Positions 38,915 to 49,021 of a stretch of DNA of 64,000 nt are shown here, piece by piece (the stretch's first letter is position 1; each line of letters opens with the position of its first letter). The DNA is from Bacteroidales bacterium. Lineage in GTDB: Bacteria; Bacteroidota; Bacteroidia; Bacteroidales; JAADJA01. Below the pieces are notes generated by a model. That model had not been told where the DNA came from and made no database searches. It saw nothing but the letters and a program-made list of their open reading frames with translations. The stretch covers positions 1 to 64,000 of the forward strand of contig JAUVJI010000001.1 of NCBI GenBank assembly GCA_030596605.1, written 5' to 3'. Position numbers and translations under genes: made by a program.

Positions 38915-39706
38915 TTACTGGTCTTCGACCAATACATACTGTACATACATAGTATATACTCCAGGTTCAGCATAGCTGTTAGGTCCGTTAACTGTTACCA
39001 GGTCCTCAGCTGTTGTTGCATCAGCATCAAAAGCATTCGGAAAAATAGCTGGTAATCCGGGTAATAACCTGTAATCAACTACATAGTAGAAATCACTGGT
39101 ATAACCACCGGCAGTCAGGTATGAACCACCTGGCATAGCATCATCACCAAGAGCTGAAGTACCGGAATGGCCGGCAATATATTTATCAGCTACAGTTGGC
39201 GGTGTTAAAGTACCATTGTTTACATAAAGGCTGTTAGCCCCGTTGTGAACATGTGAAGCAGGATACGGAGTGGAATAATCGATATAAGTAGCGGTAATTC
39301 CGGCTCCACCTGCACCACTGTTAGGTTGCGACTGGTGTAATTCAACACAGCTCAATGGGAGTTGATTGATGGCATTGGTACCAGAACCTGATCCGTAATC
39401 AATTACTTGATCCCAGAATTCGGGTCCTATTGTACCGTTTGAACGGCCAACAGCATACAAGTCCCAACTTACAGTTGAACTCACCTTTAAGATAGTTGCT
39501 CCGTATTTTGTGATACCGGCATAATAATCCTTGATATCGTCAAATACGAATTCAATTTGATCTGCAGTTTCCATATCCAACTGAAGGATAGGTTGCAAAT
39601 CCATTGTGATCGTTACCGACTTCTCATCCTGTAACTGGGCGAAAAGTCCATTCTGTAATCCCATTACCAATGCGAGTACAGCAATAATTAATAGTCTGCT
39701 TTTCAT
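38915..39706 (-). CDS. secreted fibre-subunit-like protein 1
   Basis: Signal peptide; VFDDIKDYYAGITKYGATILKVSS...GVYTMYVQYVLVEDQ. Confidence 0.5.
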   Translation of the reverse strand: MKSRLLIIAVLALVMGLQNGLFAQLQDEKSVTITMDLQPILQLDMETADQIEFVFDDIKDYYAGITKYGATILKVSSTVSWDLYAVGRSNGTIGPEFWDQVIDYGSGSGTNAINQLPLSCVELHQSQPNSGAGGAGITATYIDYSTPYPASHVHNGANSLYVNNGTLTPPTVADKYIAGHSGTSALGDDAMPGGSYLTAGGYTSDFYYVVDYRLLPGLPAIFPNAFDADATTAEDLVTVNGPNSYAEPGVYTMYVQYVLVEDQ

Positions 39707-39944
39707 AAGCTTAATTTAATTTAGTTAATAAAAAAAAGATTGAATAGGACATCTTGGTTGGTCTATATATTATTTTCAGATAAAATTCTTTTAAGGCTAT
39801 AGTTGCCATTAATACCTCCTTTCTTAAATTTTTTTGTTAATGCTTAATTGGTTTTAAAACTTTAATTTATTTTCCTTTCGTAATAATTTTCATTTTAAGT
39901 TTCATTATTAAAATTTTCAAAAAATTTGGTATGTAAGATTTGGT

Positions 39945-40835
39945 TTATTCAATTGTTAGTTCCAGTTCAGCAGCTACTATTTCCTCATCACTATTGTAGT
40001 CCATCACACCCACTGCAGAATAGTTGCCTTTTGGTAGATCATCGGGTAGGTCAAAAATAAAAACCCGTTTATATCCCGGTAAAATTGTATAGCTTTTACC
40101 TCCCAATGATACTTGATCACCGGTATTTAAATTTGTCATCTCTACATAAGCTTTGGCGAATGAAATACCATCGCCTTCATTTTCGACACTTAGCATTAAT
40201 AATTTTTTACCGTCATCTTTTATTTCATAAGAGAAGGATTTGATATCCACACTCATATTATCTACATTGGGTGGGTTTTGATATACCCATATTCCAAATG
40301 CAAAAGTTGGAGTAATACCAAATGCAATGGTTTCTCCGGTTGCATTACCCGGATCCAATACCTTTTTTTCTTCAACTTGTTCTATCAGCACAACTCCCCA
40401 GGCTGCTTTCCTGGCATTTGGGCCGGCAGATACCTTTACGGTTACTGAAACCACTTCAGATGTTCCTGGCGGGAGTTCTATGAAAGTAGGGGAGAGGTTG
40501 ATCATTTTTGACATGCTGAATTCACTGGTTCCTGGTTCCATGAAAGAACTTTTTCCGTATTTACCAATATCAAAATCATTGTATTTGACCCTGAATTTTT
40601 GGACTGATCCTGTGTAATTTGTCACCTTAATGGTTTTAGTTTTAATTTCTCCAACGTCTACATTAAAGTTCAGGTGTGATGGTGACACTGTTACACCTTT
40701 ATTATATTTGTCATCATCATCACTGCCAGGATTTTCAGAGGTAGTTGCCCTCAAAAAGTGACTAAAAACAAGGATGAACAAAGCATTTAACAGGAGAATC
40801 AGCATGGATTCCAGCGAGAGATAATTCTTTTTCAT
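39945..40835 (-). CDS. PapD-like periplasmic chaperone-type protein
   Basis: VTVSPSHLNFNVDVGEIKTKTIKVTNYTGSVQKFRVK...INLSPTFIELPPGTSEVVSVTVKV...FGIWVYQNP; two Ig-like halves. Confidence 0.55.
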   Translation of the reverse strand: MKKNYLSLESMLILLLNALFILVFSHFLRATTSENPGSDDDDKYNKGVTVSPSHLNFNVDVGEIKTKTIKVTNYTGSVQKFRVKYNDFDIGKYGKSSFMEPGTSEFSMSKMINLSPTFIELPPGTSEVVSVTVKVSAGPNARKAAWGVVLIEQVEEKKVLDPGNATGETIAFGITPTFAFGIWVYQNPPNVDNMSVDIKSFSYEIKDDGKKLLMLSVENEGDGISFAKAYVEMTNLNTGDQVSLGGKSYTILPGYKRVFIFDLPDDLPKGNYSAVGVMDYNSDEEIVAAELELTIE

Positions 40836-41103
40836 ATTCCTATCAATTTTTAAATTCTCTTAACTAATGTTTTTCAAAACTTTTAATTTATACTAACATG
40901 CCGTGGTTATGGTTTCAGATTTGGCCTTTAAATTCAATATATATGAAGTAATTTTACATATTATCATTAAAATTTCGATTGTTATTTGGGTAATTAGGAT
41001 GTTAGAATTTGAAGATGTAATATATGTGCATTGTGTTGTATAATCCGAATTTTTATACCTTAGCTGAAAAATAAGATCATTGTTAAATTTTAAATTCCTT
41101 CCA

Positions 41104-43206
41104 ATGAAAAAAGCGTTATTAATTTTTACAGTAATTTGTTTAGGACTTTTTATTTTTTCTTGCACAACTACTATTGATCAGCATGAATCTTCGCAAGATG
41201 AAAATATTATTGGTAAACCTCAAATCACACTTGAAGCCGACAGGATGACTCCTGAAGCTCTTTGGGCTTTTGGACGAGTAGGCGGCCATGAAGTATCGCC
41301 TGATGGTAAAACCGTTTTGTATGGTGTATCCTATTATTCAGTGGAGCAGAACAAAGGCAATCGTGAACTGTATTCTGTTGATGTGAATGGTGAGAATTAT
41401 AAACAATTGACCCACTCAGTTAAAAGTGAATTTAATGAAGTATGGCGGCCTGATGGGGAAAAGATCGGATTCCTTTGCTCGGAGAGTGGTTCTGTGCAAC
41501 TCTGGGAAATGAATCCTGATGGATCGGGCAGGACACAGGTTTCAGATATCGAGGGAGGGATCACTGGGTTTAAGTATGCTTCGGATCAATCGAAGATATT
41601 GTATACCAAAGAAGTTCCAATCGAAAATAAGTTTGAAGATTTGTATAAAGGCCTTCCCGATGCCACCGGTAAATTAATGGACGACCTCATGTATCGCCAT
41701 TGGGATCATTGGGTTGAAAGTTACAGCCATGTATTTTGTGCTGATTATGACGGTTCAAAAGTTTGGAATGATAAGGATATATTGGAAGGCGAACCATACC
41801 AGGCGCCTCTAAAACCCTTTGGTGGCATTGAACAGGTTGACTGGAGTTCGGATGGAAAAGCTATTGCCTATACCTGTAAAAAACTTACTGGCAAGGCTGC
41901 AACACTTTCTACCAACTCGGATATTTTTATTTATGATATTGAATCAGGCGAAACAAAAAACCTGACTGAAGGCATGATTGGATTTGATGTAGCGCCTCTT
42001 TTCTCACCTGATGGAAAATTTATGGCATGGGAAAGCATGGAGCGTGAAGGTTATGAGTCAGATCAGAACAGGCTTTTTCTCTTGAATCTTGAAACAGGAG
42101 AGAAGGTTTACGGTTCAGAAGGATTTGACCAGAACGTTGGAAGTTTGGCCTGGTCGGATGATAGCAAATCAATCTTTTTTACCAGTGACTGGCATGGAAC
42201 TTTCCAGATTTATAGATATAATGTAGAAGGTAATACCATTGATAAATTAACAGAAGGGATGCATGATTATAGAAGTGCATCACTTGCCGGTGATCTAATG
42301 ATTGCCTCACGCAAATCAATGTCAATGCCGACAGAATTGTATGCAGTGAATATTTCGGATGGAGAAGCGGAGCAACTGACTTTCACCAATAAAGACTTAC
42401 TTGATCAAATTACAATGGGCGAAGTGGAAGAACGGTGGATGAAAACACACGATGGCGAAGATATGCTGACAATGATCATTTATCCTCCCCATTTTGATCC
42501 CGCTAAGAAGTATCCGGCTATTTTATATTGTAAAGGAGGCCCCCAGGGACCACTTAGTCAAAATTTCCATTATCGCTGGAACTACCAGATCATGGCGGCC
42601 AACGATTATATTATTGTTGCTCCTAATAGAAGGGGCGTTTCAGGATTTGGCCAGGCATGGCAGGAGCAGATCAGTGGTGATTATCATGGTAAAAGTATGC
42701 AGGATTACCTGACCGCCATTGATGAGATGGTAAAAGAACCTTATATAGATGAAAACAGATTGGGAGCTGTTGGAGCCAGTGCAGGAGGTTATGCTGTTTT
42801 CTATTTGGCCGGAAACCACGATGGCAGGTTTAAAGCCTTTATAGCTCATGACGGAATTTTTAACGAGGAAGCTCAATACCTTGAGACTGAAGAGATATGG
42901 TTTGAAAACTGGGACAAAGGTGGCCCATTCTGGGAAGAGAATAATGCTGTTGCCCAGGAAGCTTATAAGCATTCACCACATAAGTATGTTCAAAACTGGG
43001 ATACACCGATTCTTATCATTCACGGCGAGTTGGATTACCGCGTAGTGTTTACTCAGGGTATGACTGCATTTAATGGAGCCATATTAAATGACGTACCTGC
43101 TCAATATCTCCACTTCCCTGATGAAAACCATTGGGTTCTAAGACCACAAAATGGAATCCTTTGGCAACGGACGTTTTTTGCATGGCTTGATAAATGGTTA
43201 AAGTAA
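41104..43206 (+). CDS. S9-family prolyl oligopeptidase (DPP IV-like), lipoprotein
   Basis: LGAVGASAGGYAVFYL (GxSxGG), HGELDYRV, HWVLRPQN; N-terminal LFIFSC lipobox. Confidence 0.92.
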   Translation: MKKALLIFTVICLGLFIFSCTTTIDQHESSQDENIIGKPQITLEADRMTPEALWAFGRVGGHEVSPDGKTVLYGVSYYSVEQNKGNRELYSVDVNGENYKQLTHSVKSEFNEVWRPDGEKIGFLCSESGSVQLWEMNPDGSGRTQVSDIEGGITGFKYASDQSKILYTKEVPIENKFEDLYKGLPDATGKLMDDLMYRHWDHWVESYSHVFCADYDGSKVWNDKDILEGEPYQAPLKPFGGIEQVDWSSDGKAIAYTCKKLTGKAATLSTNSDIFIYDIESGETKNLTEGMIGFDVAPLFSPDGKFMAWESMEREGYESDQNRLFLLNLETGEKVYGSEGFDQNVGSLAWSDDSKSIFFTSDWHGTFQIYRYNVEGNTIDKLTEGMHDYRSASLAGDLMIASRKSMSMPTELYAVNISDGEAEQLTFTNKDLLDQITMGEVEERWMKTHDGEDMLTMIIYPPHFDPAKKYPAILYCKGGPQGPLSQNFHYRWNYQIMAANDYIIVAPNRRGVSGFGQAWQEQISGDYHGKSMQDYLTAIDEMVKEPYIDENRLGAVGASAGGYAVFYLAGNHDGRFKAFIAHDGIFNEEAQYLETEEIWFENWDKGGPFWEENNAVAQEAYKHSPHKYVQNWDTPILIIHGELDYRVVFTQGMTAFNGAILNDVPAQYLHFPDENHWVLRPQNGILWQRTFFAWLDKWLK

Positions 43207-43212
43207 ACCACC

Positions 43213-43340
43213 CTGTCATTCCGAATCCCAGGGGGAGGCAAGTGCGACAGAATGAGGAATCCCCCTACTGCAACCACTGACAATAGCAAATTGCAGCACT
43301 TGGTAGCCGATGGATTCCTCACTTCGCTTCGGAATGACAG
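43213..43340. repeat. nested inverted-repeat (MITE/REP-like) element
   Basis: CTGTCATTCCGAA 43213-43225 / TTCGGAATGACAG 43328-43340; inner TGAGGAATCC 43253-43262 / GGATTCCTCA 43312-43321. Confidence 0.75.
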
Positions 43341-43352
43341 TGTAATAAAAAG

Positions 43353-43703
43353 ATGATGGAGAAGATAGTAAAAGTTATTAAATGGATCGCCCTCATCATC
43401 GGAGGCATTGCATTACTATTTTTCGGAATGTTCATTTTTGCAGAAGGGATACCGGATATCTGGAATATTGAGGATGGCCGGCTAAAGGCCATGCTGTTAT
43501 TGATGGCATTTGCAGCTTTCGGATATTTCTTTAGTTTTTTCAAACCCAAAGAGGGTGGTATGGTATTGACTTTTTCCGGATTGCTGCTCGGACTTAATAT
43601 GTTTTATTTTGGTGGAACAGATGATACTATCCCAGCGCTAATATATGCGCTCCCTTTTTTAATCCCCGGAATAATGTTGTGGTGGGTTGGGAGTAATAAA
43701 TAG
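43353..43703 (+). CDS. small multi-pass membrane protein
   Basis: Several hydrophobic segments. Confidence 0.65.
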   Translation: MMEKIVKVIKWIALIIGGIALLFFGMFIFAEGIPDIWNIEDGRLKAMLLLMAFAAFGYFFSFFKPKEGGMVLTFSGLLLGLNMFYFGGTDDTIPALIYALPFLIPGIMLWWVGSNK

Positions 43704-43741
43704 GTGTTGGAATTTTCAATGCTGGGATAAGAAAGTTATTA

Positions 43742-45034
43742 CTATTTCAATTTCACTATCCTTTCAGTTTGAATGAAATCATTATTACTTATTATTAAAA
43801 TGTATATTCCCGAATTCAGATGCGATAAATCAATCTCTCCTGGATTTCGGCTATAAAAATTTATCTCAAAAAGTTTTTCTCCGGTAATATTATAAATTTC
43901 AGCCGAAACCAGTTCAACAATCTGAACCGGTTTAATCTTAAGTTTATTAATGAAAGGATTAGGAAATATGTCAATATGATTTAATTCAACTGGATTATTT
44001 ATAATATTTGATAATCCTCCATTTTCTGTCTTCAAGATTATTTCATGCAAACCCGAGCCCCAGGTAACTCCATGTATATAACCTGTTTGATCATCAATCA
44101 TTTTGATTTTTCTCAATTCGTAAGCCTCATGAGGTAGTATTTGGGATGACCATGATAGTCCCCCATCGTTTGTTCTGTAAACCATATTATTATGCGATAT
44201 AACCCAGCCAGTTAAAGGATCAGTAAAACTCATTGAAATAACTGGTGAGCTGATATTTGTATTAATTATTGTCCATGAATTACCTATATCTATGGTTTTA
44301 TAAATTTTCCCAGATGCACCAGAAACAAAGCACACAGAATCGGATGGGGCACATAAATCCAAAAATGATTCGGTGCTGTCAGATAAAACCAGGTCCCAAT
44401 TATTACCGTCATCCAGCGTTCTAAGTAACTTTCTTCGATGTTGACTAAAAGGTTCGGCGAAAATAATGTAACCGATTTGATTGTCAGTAAAATACAATTT
44501 TGAATTGTATGCATTTACATCATATGGTAATGTATCGGTAACATAAAAATAATCATTTACATATCGCATGGTCTGTTTTCCATTTATACCATATCCTTTT
44601 ATGCCATGGATAAAAAACATGTTTACCGGACCATTATTTTGTATTATTTCCCAGGTTACACCACCATTAAAACTCCTAACTACAGTATTAGTAGAATTAA
44701 AATTGTAGCAAAAAAAACCTGTATCCACATTTGGGAATTCAAGGTCATAGGCCAGATAAGAATAGTCTAAATAATTTATTAATATGGACCAGGATACTCC
44801 ATCATTTATTGTTTTTCTGACGACCATATGAGCCATAGAACTTGGTGTACCAGGATCGTGAGTGTAGTAATGAAAAATAGTACCATTGTCAATAAACTTA
44901 GCATAATGGTAAACAAAACCAGAATTCTCGTCGTGAGTAAACATGGTGTCTATAATAACCCACTGACCTGAAGCAAGATTTGCTATTGCGAGAAAAATAA
45001 TTAGATATTTGAAAACTTTTGATTTCATGACCAC
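43742..45034 (-). CDS. secreted BNR/YCF48-like protein with T9SS type A sorting tail
   Basis: Repeated DDGNNWD/IGNSWT motifs; C-terminal IFPNPFINKLKI...GIYILIISNNDFIQTERIVKLK. Confidence 0.85.
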   Translation of the reverse strand: MVMKSKVFKYLIIFLAIANLASGQWVIIDTMFTHDENSGFVYHYAKFIDNGTIFHYYTHDPGTPSSMAHMVVRKTINDGVSWSILINYLDYSYLAYDLEFPNVDTGFFCYNFNSTNTVVRSFNGGVTWEIIQNNGPVNMFFIHGIKGYGINGKQTMRYVNDYFYVTDTLPYDVNAYNSKLYFTDNQIGYIIFAEPFSQHRRKLLRTLDDGNNWDLVLSDSTESFLDLCAPSDSVCFVSGASGKIYKTIDIGNSWTIINTNISSPVISMSFTDPLTGWVISHNNMVYRTNDGGLSWSSQILPHEAYELRKIKMIDDQTGYIHGVTWGSGLHEIILKTENGGLSNIINNPVELNHIDIFPNPFINKLKIKPVQIVELVSAEIYNITGEKLFEINFYSRNPGEIDLSHLNSGIYILIISNNDFIQTERIVKLK

Positions 45035-45120
45035 CTATTTTAAATGTTATTTCTGTTTATTCTATTCTTCAAAGCAAATATAACCATTTTACTGATGAAA
45101 AGAAGTCAATGGATCTTCTT

Positions 45121-45915
45121 TTACCTGCACTCAAACACACCTTCCTCAACTTCTATCGGAATTGAGCACCATTCATCTAAGTTGGCAATATAAGCGCTAT
45201 TCCTGAATTGTCGTTTCAGTTTTGGTAATTCCTGTTCTGCTGTCGATCTGCTTTGGAATGGAATAAGTGTACGGTACCAATCTTCCTTTTTCCAAAGCTG
45301 CACCCTTTCATATCCCATCTCTTTCAGCCTGTTAAGTTCGTACATGGCAGCTTCCTTTTCGCGGTCGGCGCCGGCCACTATAGCCCAGCGGCCAGATTTC
45401 GGGACAGGTTCCTGCCTGATCTCATCCAGCATTATTGCCTGCTGTTTTATATTGACCTCAATATTATCCCGAACATGCATAGAAGCATCATACGATTTGT
45501 CAAGGCGTTCATTGATGTTTTCTATTTCACGCCTTGATTCATCTGTCAGGTTAGGGTTTTCGCTGAGAATTTGAATACTATTTCTTATTTCTTCCAGTTC
45601 TGCCTGGTTTTGTTCAATTACCTGGTTGGCATTTTCAAGGTTAGCTTTGGAAGCTTCTATCTGGCTTTCCCATGTTCCGAACGGGAAGTTAAATTTTGTA
45701 AATCCTGCATCTTCCATTACTTTTTTAAAATCAGCCGGCCAGAATAAAAGAAAAGCAATTACTAATACTATGATGGCTTCACGGCTGAGGGTAAAAAATG
45801 ATTTAAGATTATCTACAAAAACTGTAAATCTGGATTTTTGTTCGCTCATGACCTTAATATTTGGTAAATAAATGTTGTTCAGTAAATAACCGGATTTGAA
45901 TTTATAAAAGTACAA
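45121..45915 (-). CDS. membrane-anchored coiled-coil protein with C-terminal SPOR-like domain
   Basis: One TM, coiled coil, WAIVAGADREKEAAMYELNRLKEMGYERVQLWKKEDWYRTLI. Confidence 0.65.
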   Translation of the reverse strand: MYFYKFKSGYLLNNIYLPNIKVMSEQKSRFTVFVDNLKSFFTLSREAIIVLVIAFLLFWPADFKKVMEDAGFTKFNFPFGTWESQIEASKANLENANQVIEQNQAELEEIRNSIQILSENPNLTDESRREIENINERLDKSYDASMHVRDNIEVNIKQQAIMLDEIRQEPVPKSGRWAIVAGADREKEAAMYELNRLKEMGYERVQLWKKEDWYRTLIPFQSRSTAEQELPKLKRQFRNSAYIANLDEWCSIPIEVEEGVFECR

Positions 45916-45981
45916 AAGATTGATAGCTAAAGCAAATCAATTTTGATTTATAAAACAAAATAAATTCAAAACCAAGAAATT

Positions 45982-46030
45982 CTTATAGCTGATTTCTGCC
46001 ATTTTTATTTTTAGCGGAATTCTGCTATGG
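45982..46030 (+). repeat. 49-bp repeat, copy 1
   Basis: CTTATAGCTGATTTCTGCCATTTTTATTTTTAGCGGAATTCTGCTATGG; one mismatch to 48904-48952. Confidence 0.9.
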
Positions 46031-46217
46031 ATTTTGGGTACTATTACAATATTTTTGATGTATAAATTATTAACGACTATTGATTAATATTTAGTAAAAA
46101 AGCATCAATCCTAAATTCGGGATTTATTTTTATTTCTGAGTTGGTAATGTATTATATGGACTTAATAACACACCTTTATATTAACTCACTTTATTGTTTA
46201 ACTAAAATCAAAACAAA

Positions 46218-47081
46218 ATGAAAAATTTAAAAATGGGTTGGATCCCTGATTACCCTGACTTCAGGGATTACGATGAAACAACCAAAGACATTAAGCAGGA
46301 ATTAAACAAAATCAGATTAACCCCTCCCCAGAGTTATAAAATGAAACCTTCCGTTGACCTTAAGCAATGGTTTTCGGATGTTGAAGACCAGGGAAATATC
46401 GGTTCGTGTACAGCCAATGCAGCCGTTGGTGTATTTGAATATTTTCAGCGCAGGGCTTTTGGTCAGCACATGGAAGGATCAAGGCTCTTTTTGTATAAAG
46501 CTACCCGAAACTTAATGGGACTTACAGGAGATACCGGAGCTTACCTGCGTTCAAGTATGGGAGCTATGGTTTTGTTCGGTATTCCGGATGAAAAGTACTG
46601 GCCTTACATTGAAAATGATTATGACATTGAACCACCGGCATTTTGTTATGGCTTTGCAGAAAATTTTAAAGCCACCAAGTATTACAGGCTGGATCAGCAG
46701 GGTATTTCAAAGCAAGGTTTACTGAACAGAATCAAACTGTTCCTGGCTGCCGGCCTGCCAAGCATGTTCGGATTTACAGTTTTCGGTTCAATTAGCCAGG
46801 CGAGCCAATCAGGTGAAATACCATTTCCTTCACAAAAAGAAAATTATCTTGGAGGCCATGCTGTTACTACTGCTGGATATGATGATAGCAAGAAAATAAA
46901 GAATCAGATTGACGGGAAAGAAACAACCGGAGCCTTTTTAATCCGAAATTCCTGGGGAACATCATGGGGCGATAATGGCTATGGATGGCTTCCCTATGAG
47001 TACATTTTACAAGGAATAGCTATCGATTGGTGGTCTGTGATTAAAACTGATTGGGTAGATACCGGTAAGTTCGGGATATAA
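46218..47081 (+). CDS. papain-like (C1A) cysteine protease
   Basis: QGNIGSCTANAAVGVFEY, GGHAVTTAGYDD, IRNSWGTSWGDNGYGWLPY. Confidence 0.88.
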   Translation: MKNLKMGWIPDYPDFRDYDETTKDIKQELNKIRLTPPQSYKMKPSVDLKQWFSDVEDQGNIGSCTANAAVGVFEYFQRRAFGQHMEGSRLFLYKATRNLMGLTGDTGAYLRSSMGAMVLFGIPDEKYWPYIENDYDIEPPAFCYGFAENFKATKYYRLDQQGISKQGLLNRIKLFLAAGLPSMFGFTVFGSISQASQSGEIPFPSQKENYLGGHAVTTAGYDDSKKIKNQIDGKETTGAFLIRNSWGTSWGDNGYGWLPYEYILQGIAIDWWSVIKTDWVDTGKFGI

Positions 47082-47170
47082 AATAATATTGATAAGTATC
47101 TTCCCCAATTTCTGAGACAATTATTTTTTTATTACCTAATTTTTAAACAAAAAACAAGGAGGAACAAAAA

Positions 47171-48712
47171 ATGAAAAGTACAAAATTATTAAATACTATT
47201 GAAGCAGGTTGTATTTATCTGCTTATGTTCGGTCTGTTTTCAGGATGTGCACCATACATCAAATCGTTTAATCCAGAAAGCGGAACTTCAGGGACATTAG
47301 TAAATATTAACGGTGGCAGATTTAGTTCAACTGCTGCAGGAAATACTGTAAAATTTGCCAATGCTGTGGTCCCAACATCTGATATTACAGTTACATCAAC
47401 AAGTAAATTAAAAGTAAAAGTTCCAACTGGAGCAACGACTGGTCTCATCTCAGTTTCAACCAGTAAAGGGATAGGTAAAAGTAATAAGAACTTTATCATT
47501 AATAATCAATCACCTAAATGGACTTTTATGGTGTATTTAGATGCGGATAATAATCTGGAATACGCTGGTATTGATGATTTTCTTGAAATGTCTTCAGTTG
47601 GATCTAACAGTAATATTAATATTGTTATTCAGATGGATCGCATAACTGGACATAGTGATGAATATGGAAACTGGACTGGTACAAGACGATTTTTAATTCA
47701 AAGCGGTGATACTCCATCAATCACCCCTGTTATGGATCTTGGTGAACAAAATATGGGAGATCCTAATACCTTAAGTGATTTTGTAGAATGGGCCATTACC
47801 AATTATCCGGCTGATCATTATGCACTATCGATTTGGAATCATGGAGATGGCTGGCGATTAAATCGTAACATCATGGATTCATTAGTTACTCTGAATAGAA
47901 GTGGTTATAATGAAACTCTTGTAAAGGCTGTAGCCAGCGATGATACAGATGGCGATATTTTGTATATGCGCGAGGTTCAAGATGCATTATCCTTAGCAAA
48001 AACTAATCTCGACAATCGAAATAATACCAATGTAAAACTTGATGTTGTTGGATTTGATGCATGTTTAATGGGAATGATAGAAGTAGCATATGCTATTAGA
48101 AGTGTAGCTAATTATATGGTTGGCTCTGAAGAGCTTGAACCAGGTGATGGCTGGCCTTATAACACCATATTGGCAGATTTAAATTCAAATCCGAATATGA
48201 CTGCCGAAGAATTTGCAAAAACCATTGTTGTAAAGTATGAAGATTCATATTCAAGTGGTGTAACCCAATCGACATATGATTTAAGCGAATTAAATAATCT
48301 GACGTCGAGTATCAATAACTTTACAGGTAAAGCAACTACTGATTGGACGGTATTAAAATCTGCCAGAAATAATTCAAGGGATTACCATATTAGTTACTAC
48401 ACTCAATTCTGGGGTACTGATTTATGGGATTTCGCAGATGAAGTATACAACTCGACAAGCAATGTTGATATCAAAAATGCTTCTGCCGATTTAAAAAACG
48501 CTATCGATGCTTTTGTTGTGGAAGAAAAACATAGTTCTGATATGTCAGGTTCACATGGTGTCGCCATATATTTTCCACCTGACCAAAGCAGTTTCAACAA
48601 TGATCCGCAACATACAGGCTATCTTGAGACCAACACGTTTATGGTTGTTGATTTTGTTGCTCACCATACCTGGGATAATTGGCTGCAGGATTATTATATC
48701 AACATACCATAG
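47171..48712 (+). CDS. clostripain-like (C11) cysteine peptidase with N-terminal IPT/TIG domain, lipoprotein
   Basis: FSGC lipobox, PESGTSGTLVNINGGRF (IPT), YLDADNNLEYAGIDDF, IWNHGDGW, GFDACLMGMIEVAYA. Confidence 0.88.
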   Translation: MKSTKLLNTIEAGCIYLLMFGLFSGCAPYIKSFNPESGTSGTLVNINGGRFSSTAAGNTVKFANAVVPTSDITVTSTSKLKVKVPTGATTGLISVSTSKGIGKSNKNFIINNQSPKWTFMVYLDADNNLEYAGIDDFLEMSSVGSNSNINIVIQMDRITGHSDEYGNWTGTRRFLIQSGDTPSITPVMDLGEQNMGDPNTLSDFVEWAITNYPADHYALSIWNHGDGWRLNRNIMDSLVTLNRSGYNETLVKAVASDDTDGDILYMREVQDALSLAKTNLDNRNNTNVKLDVVGFDACLMGMIEVAYAIRSVANYMVGSEELEPGDGWPYNTILADLNSNPNMTAEEFAKTIVVKYEDSYSSGVTQSTYDLSELNNLTSSINNFTGKATTDWTVLKSARNNSRDYHISYYTQFWGTDLWDFADEVYNSTSNVDIKNASADLKNAIDAFVVEEKHSSDMSGSHGVAIYFPPDQSSFNNDPQHTGYLETNTFMVVDFVAHHTWDNWLQDYYINIP

Positions 48713-48765
48713 AGATTATCAAGAAATATTAATATAACTTTTTGATAATTTTTGGTAAAAGTTTT

Positions 48766-48806
48766 AAGCAAAGTCCTTACAATTTGAATGGGACTTTGCT
48801 TCTTTT
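48766..48806 (+). terminator. intrinsic terminator after C11 gene
   Basis: AAGCAAAGTCC...GGACTTTGCTT followed by CTTTT. Confidence 0.75.
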
Positions 48807-48903
48807 AATAGTATTATCATATAAGACTTAACTTAAACACAACATCTAACATTGGAACTGAATCATGTAATCCTAAATCATAATTTCTATTGTAATTATT
48901 AAA

Positions 48904-48952
48904 CTTATAGCTGTTTTCTGCCATTTTTATTTTTAGCGGAATTCTGCTATGG
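48904..48952 (+). repeat. 49-bp repeat, copy 2
   Basis: Upstream of 49022; one mismatch to copy 1. Confidence 0.9.
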
Positions 48953-49021
48953 TTTTTTATTGCAATAATCTTTACTTTGGAAAATCAATGATGTTCAATG
49001 AGTTGAGCACTATAATTATCT

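Noticed and set aside
41104-43206. S9 peptidase as part of the usher-like system
   Set aside because: Opposite strand and a generic housekeeping/secreted peptidase; no reason to link them.
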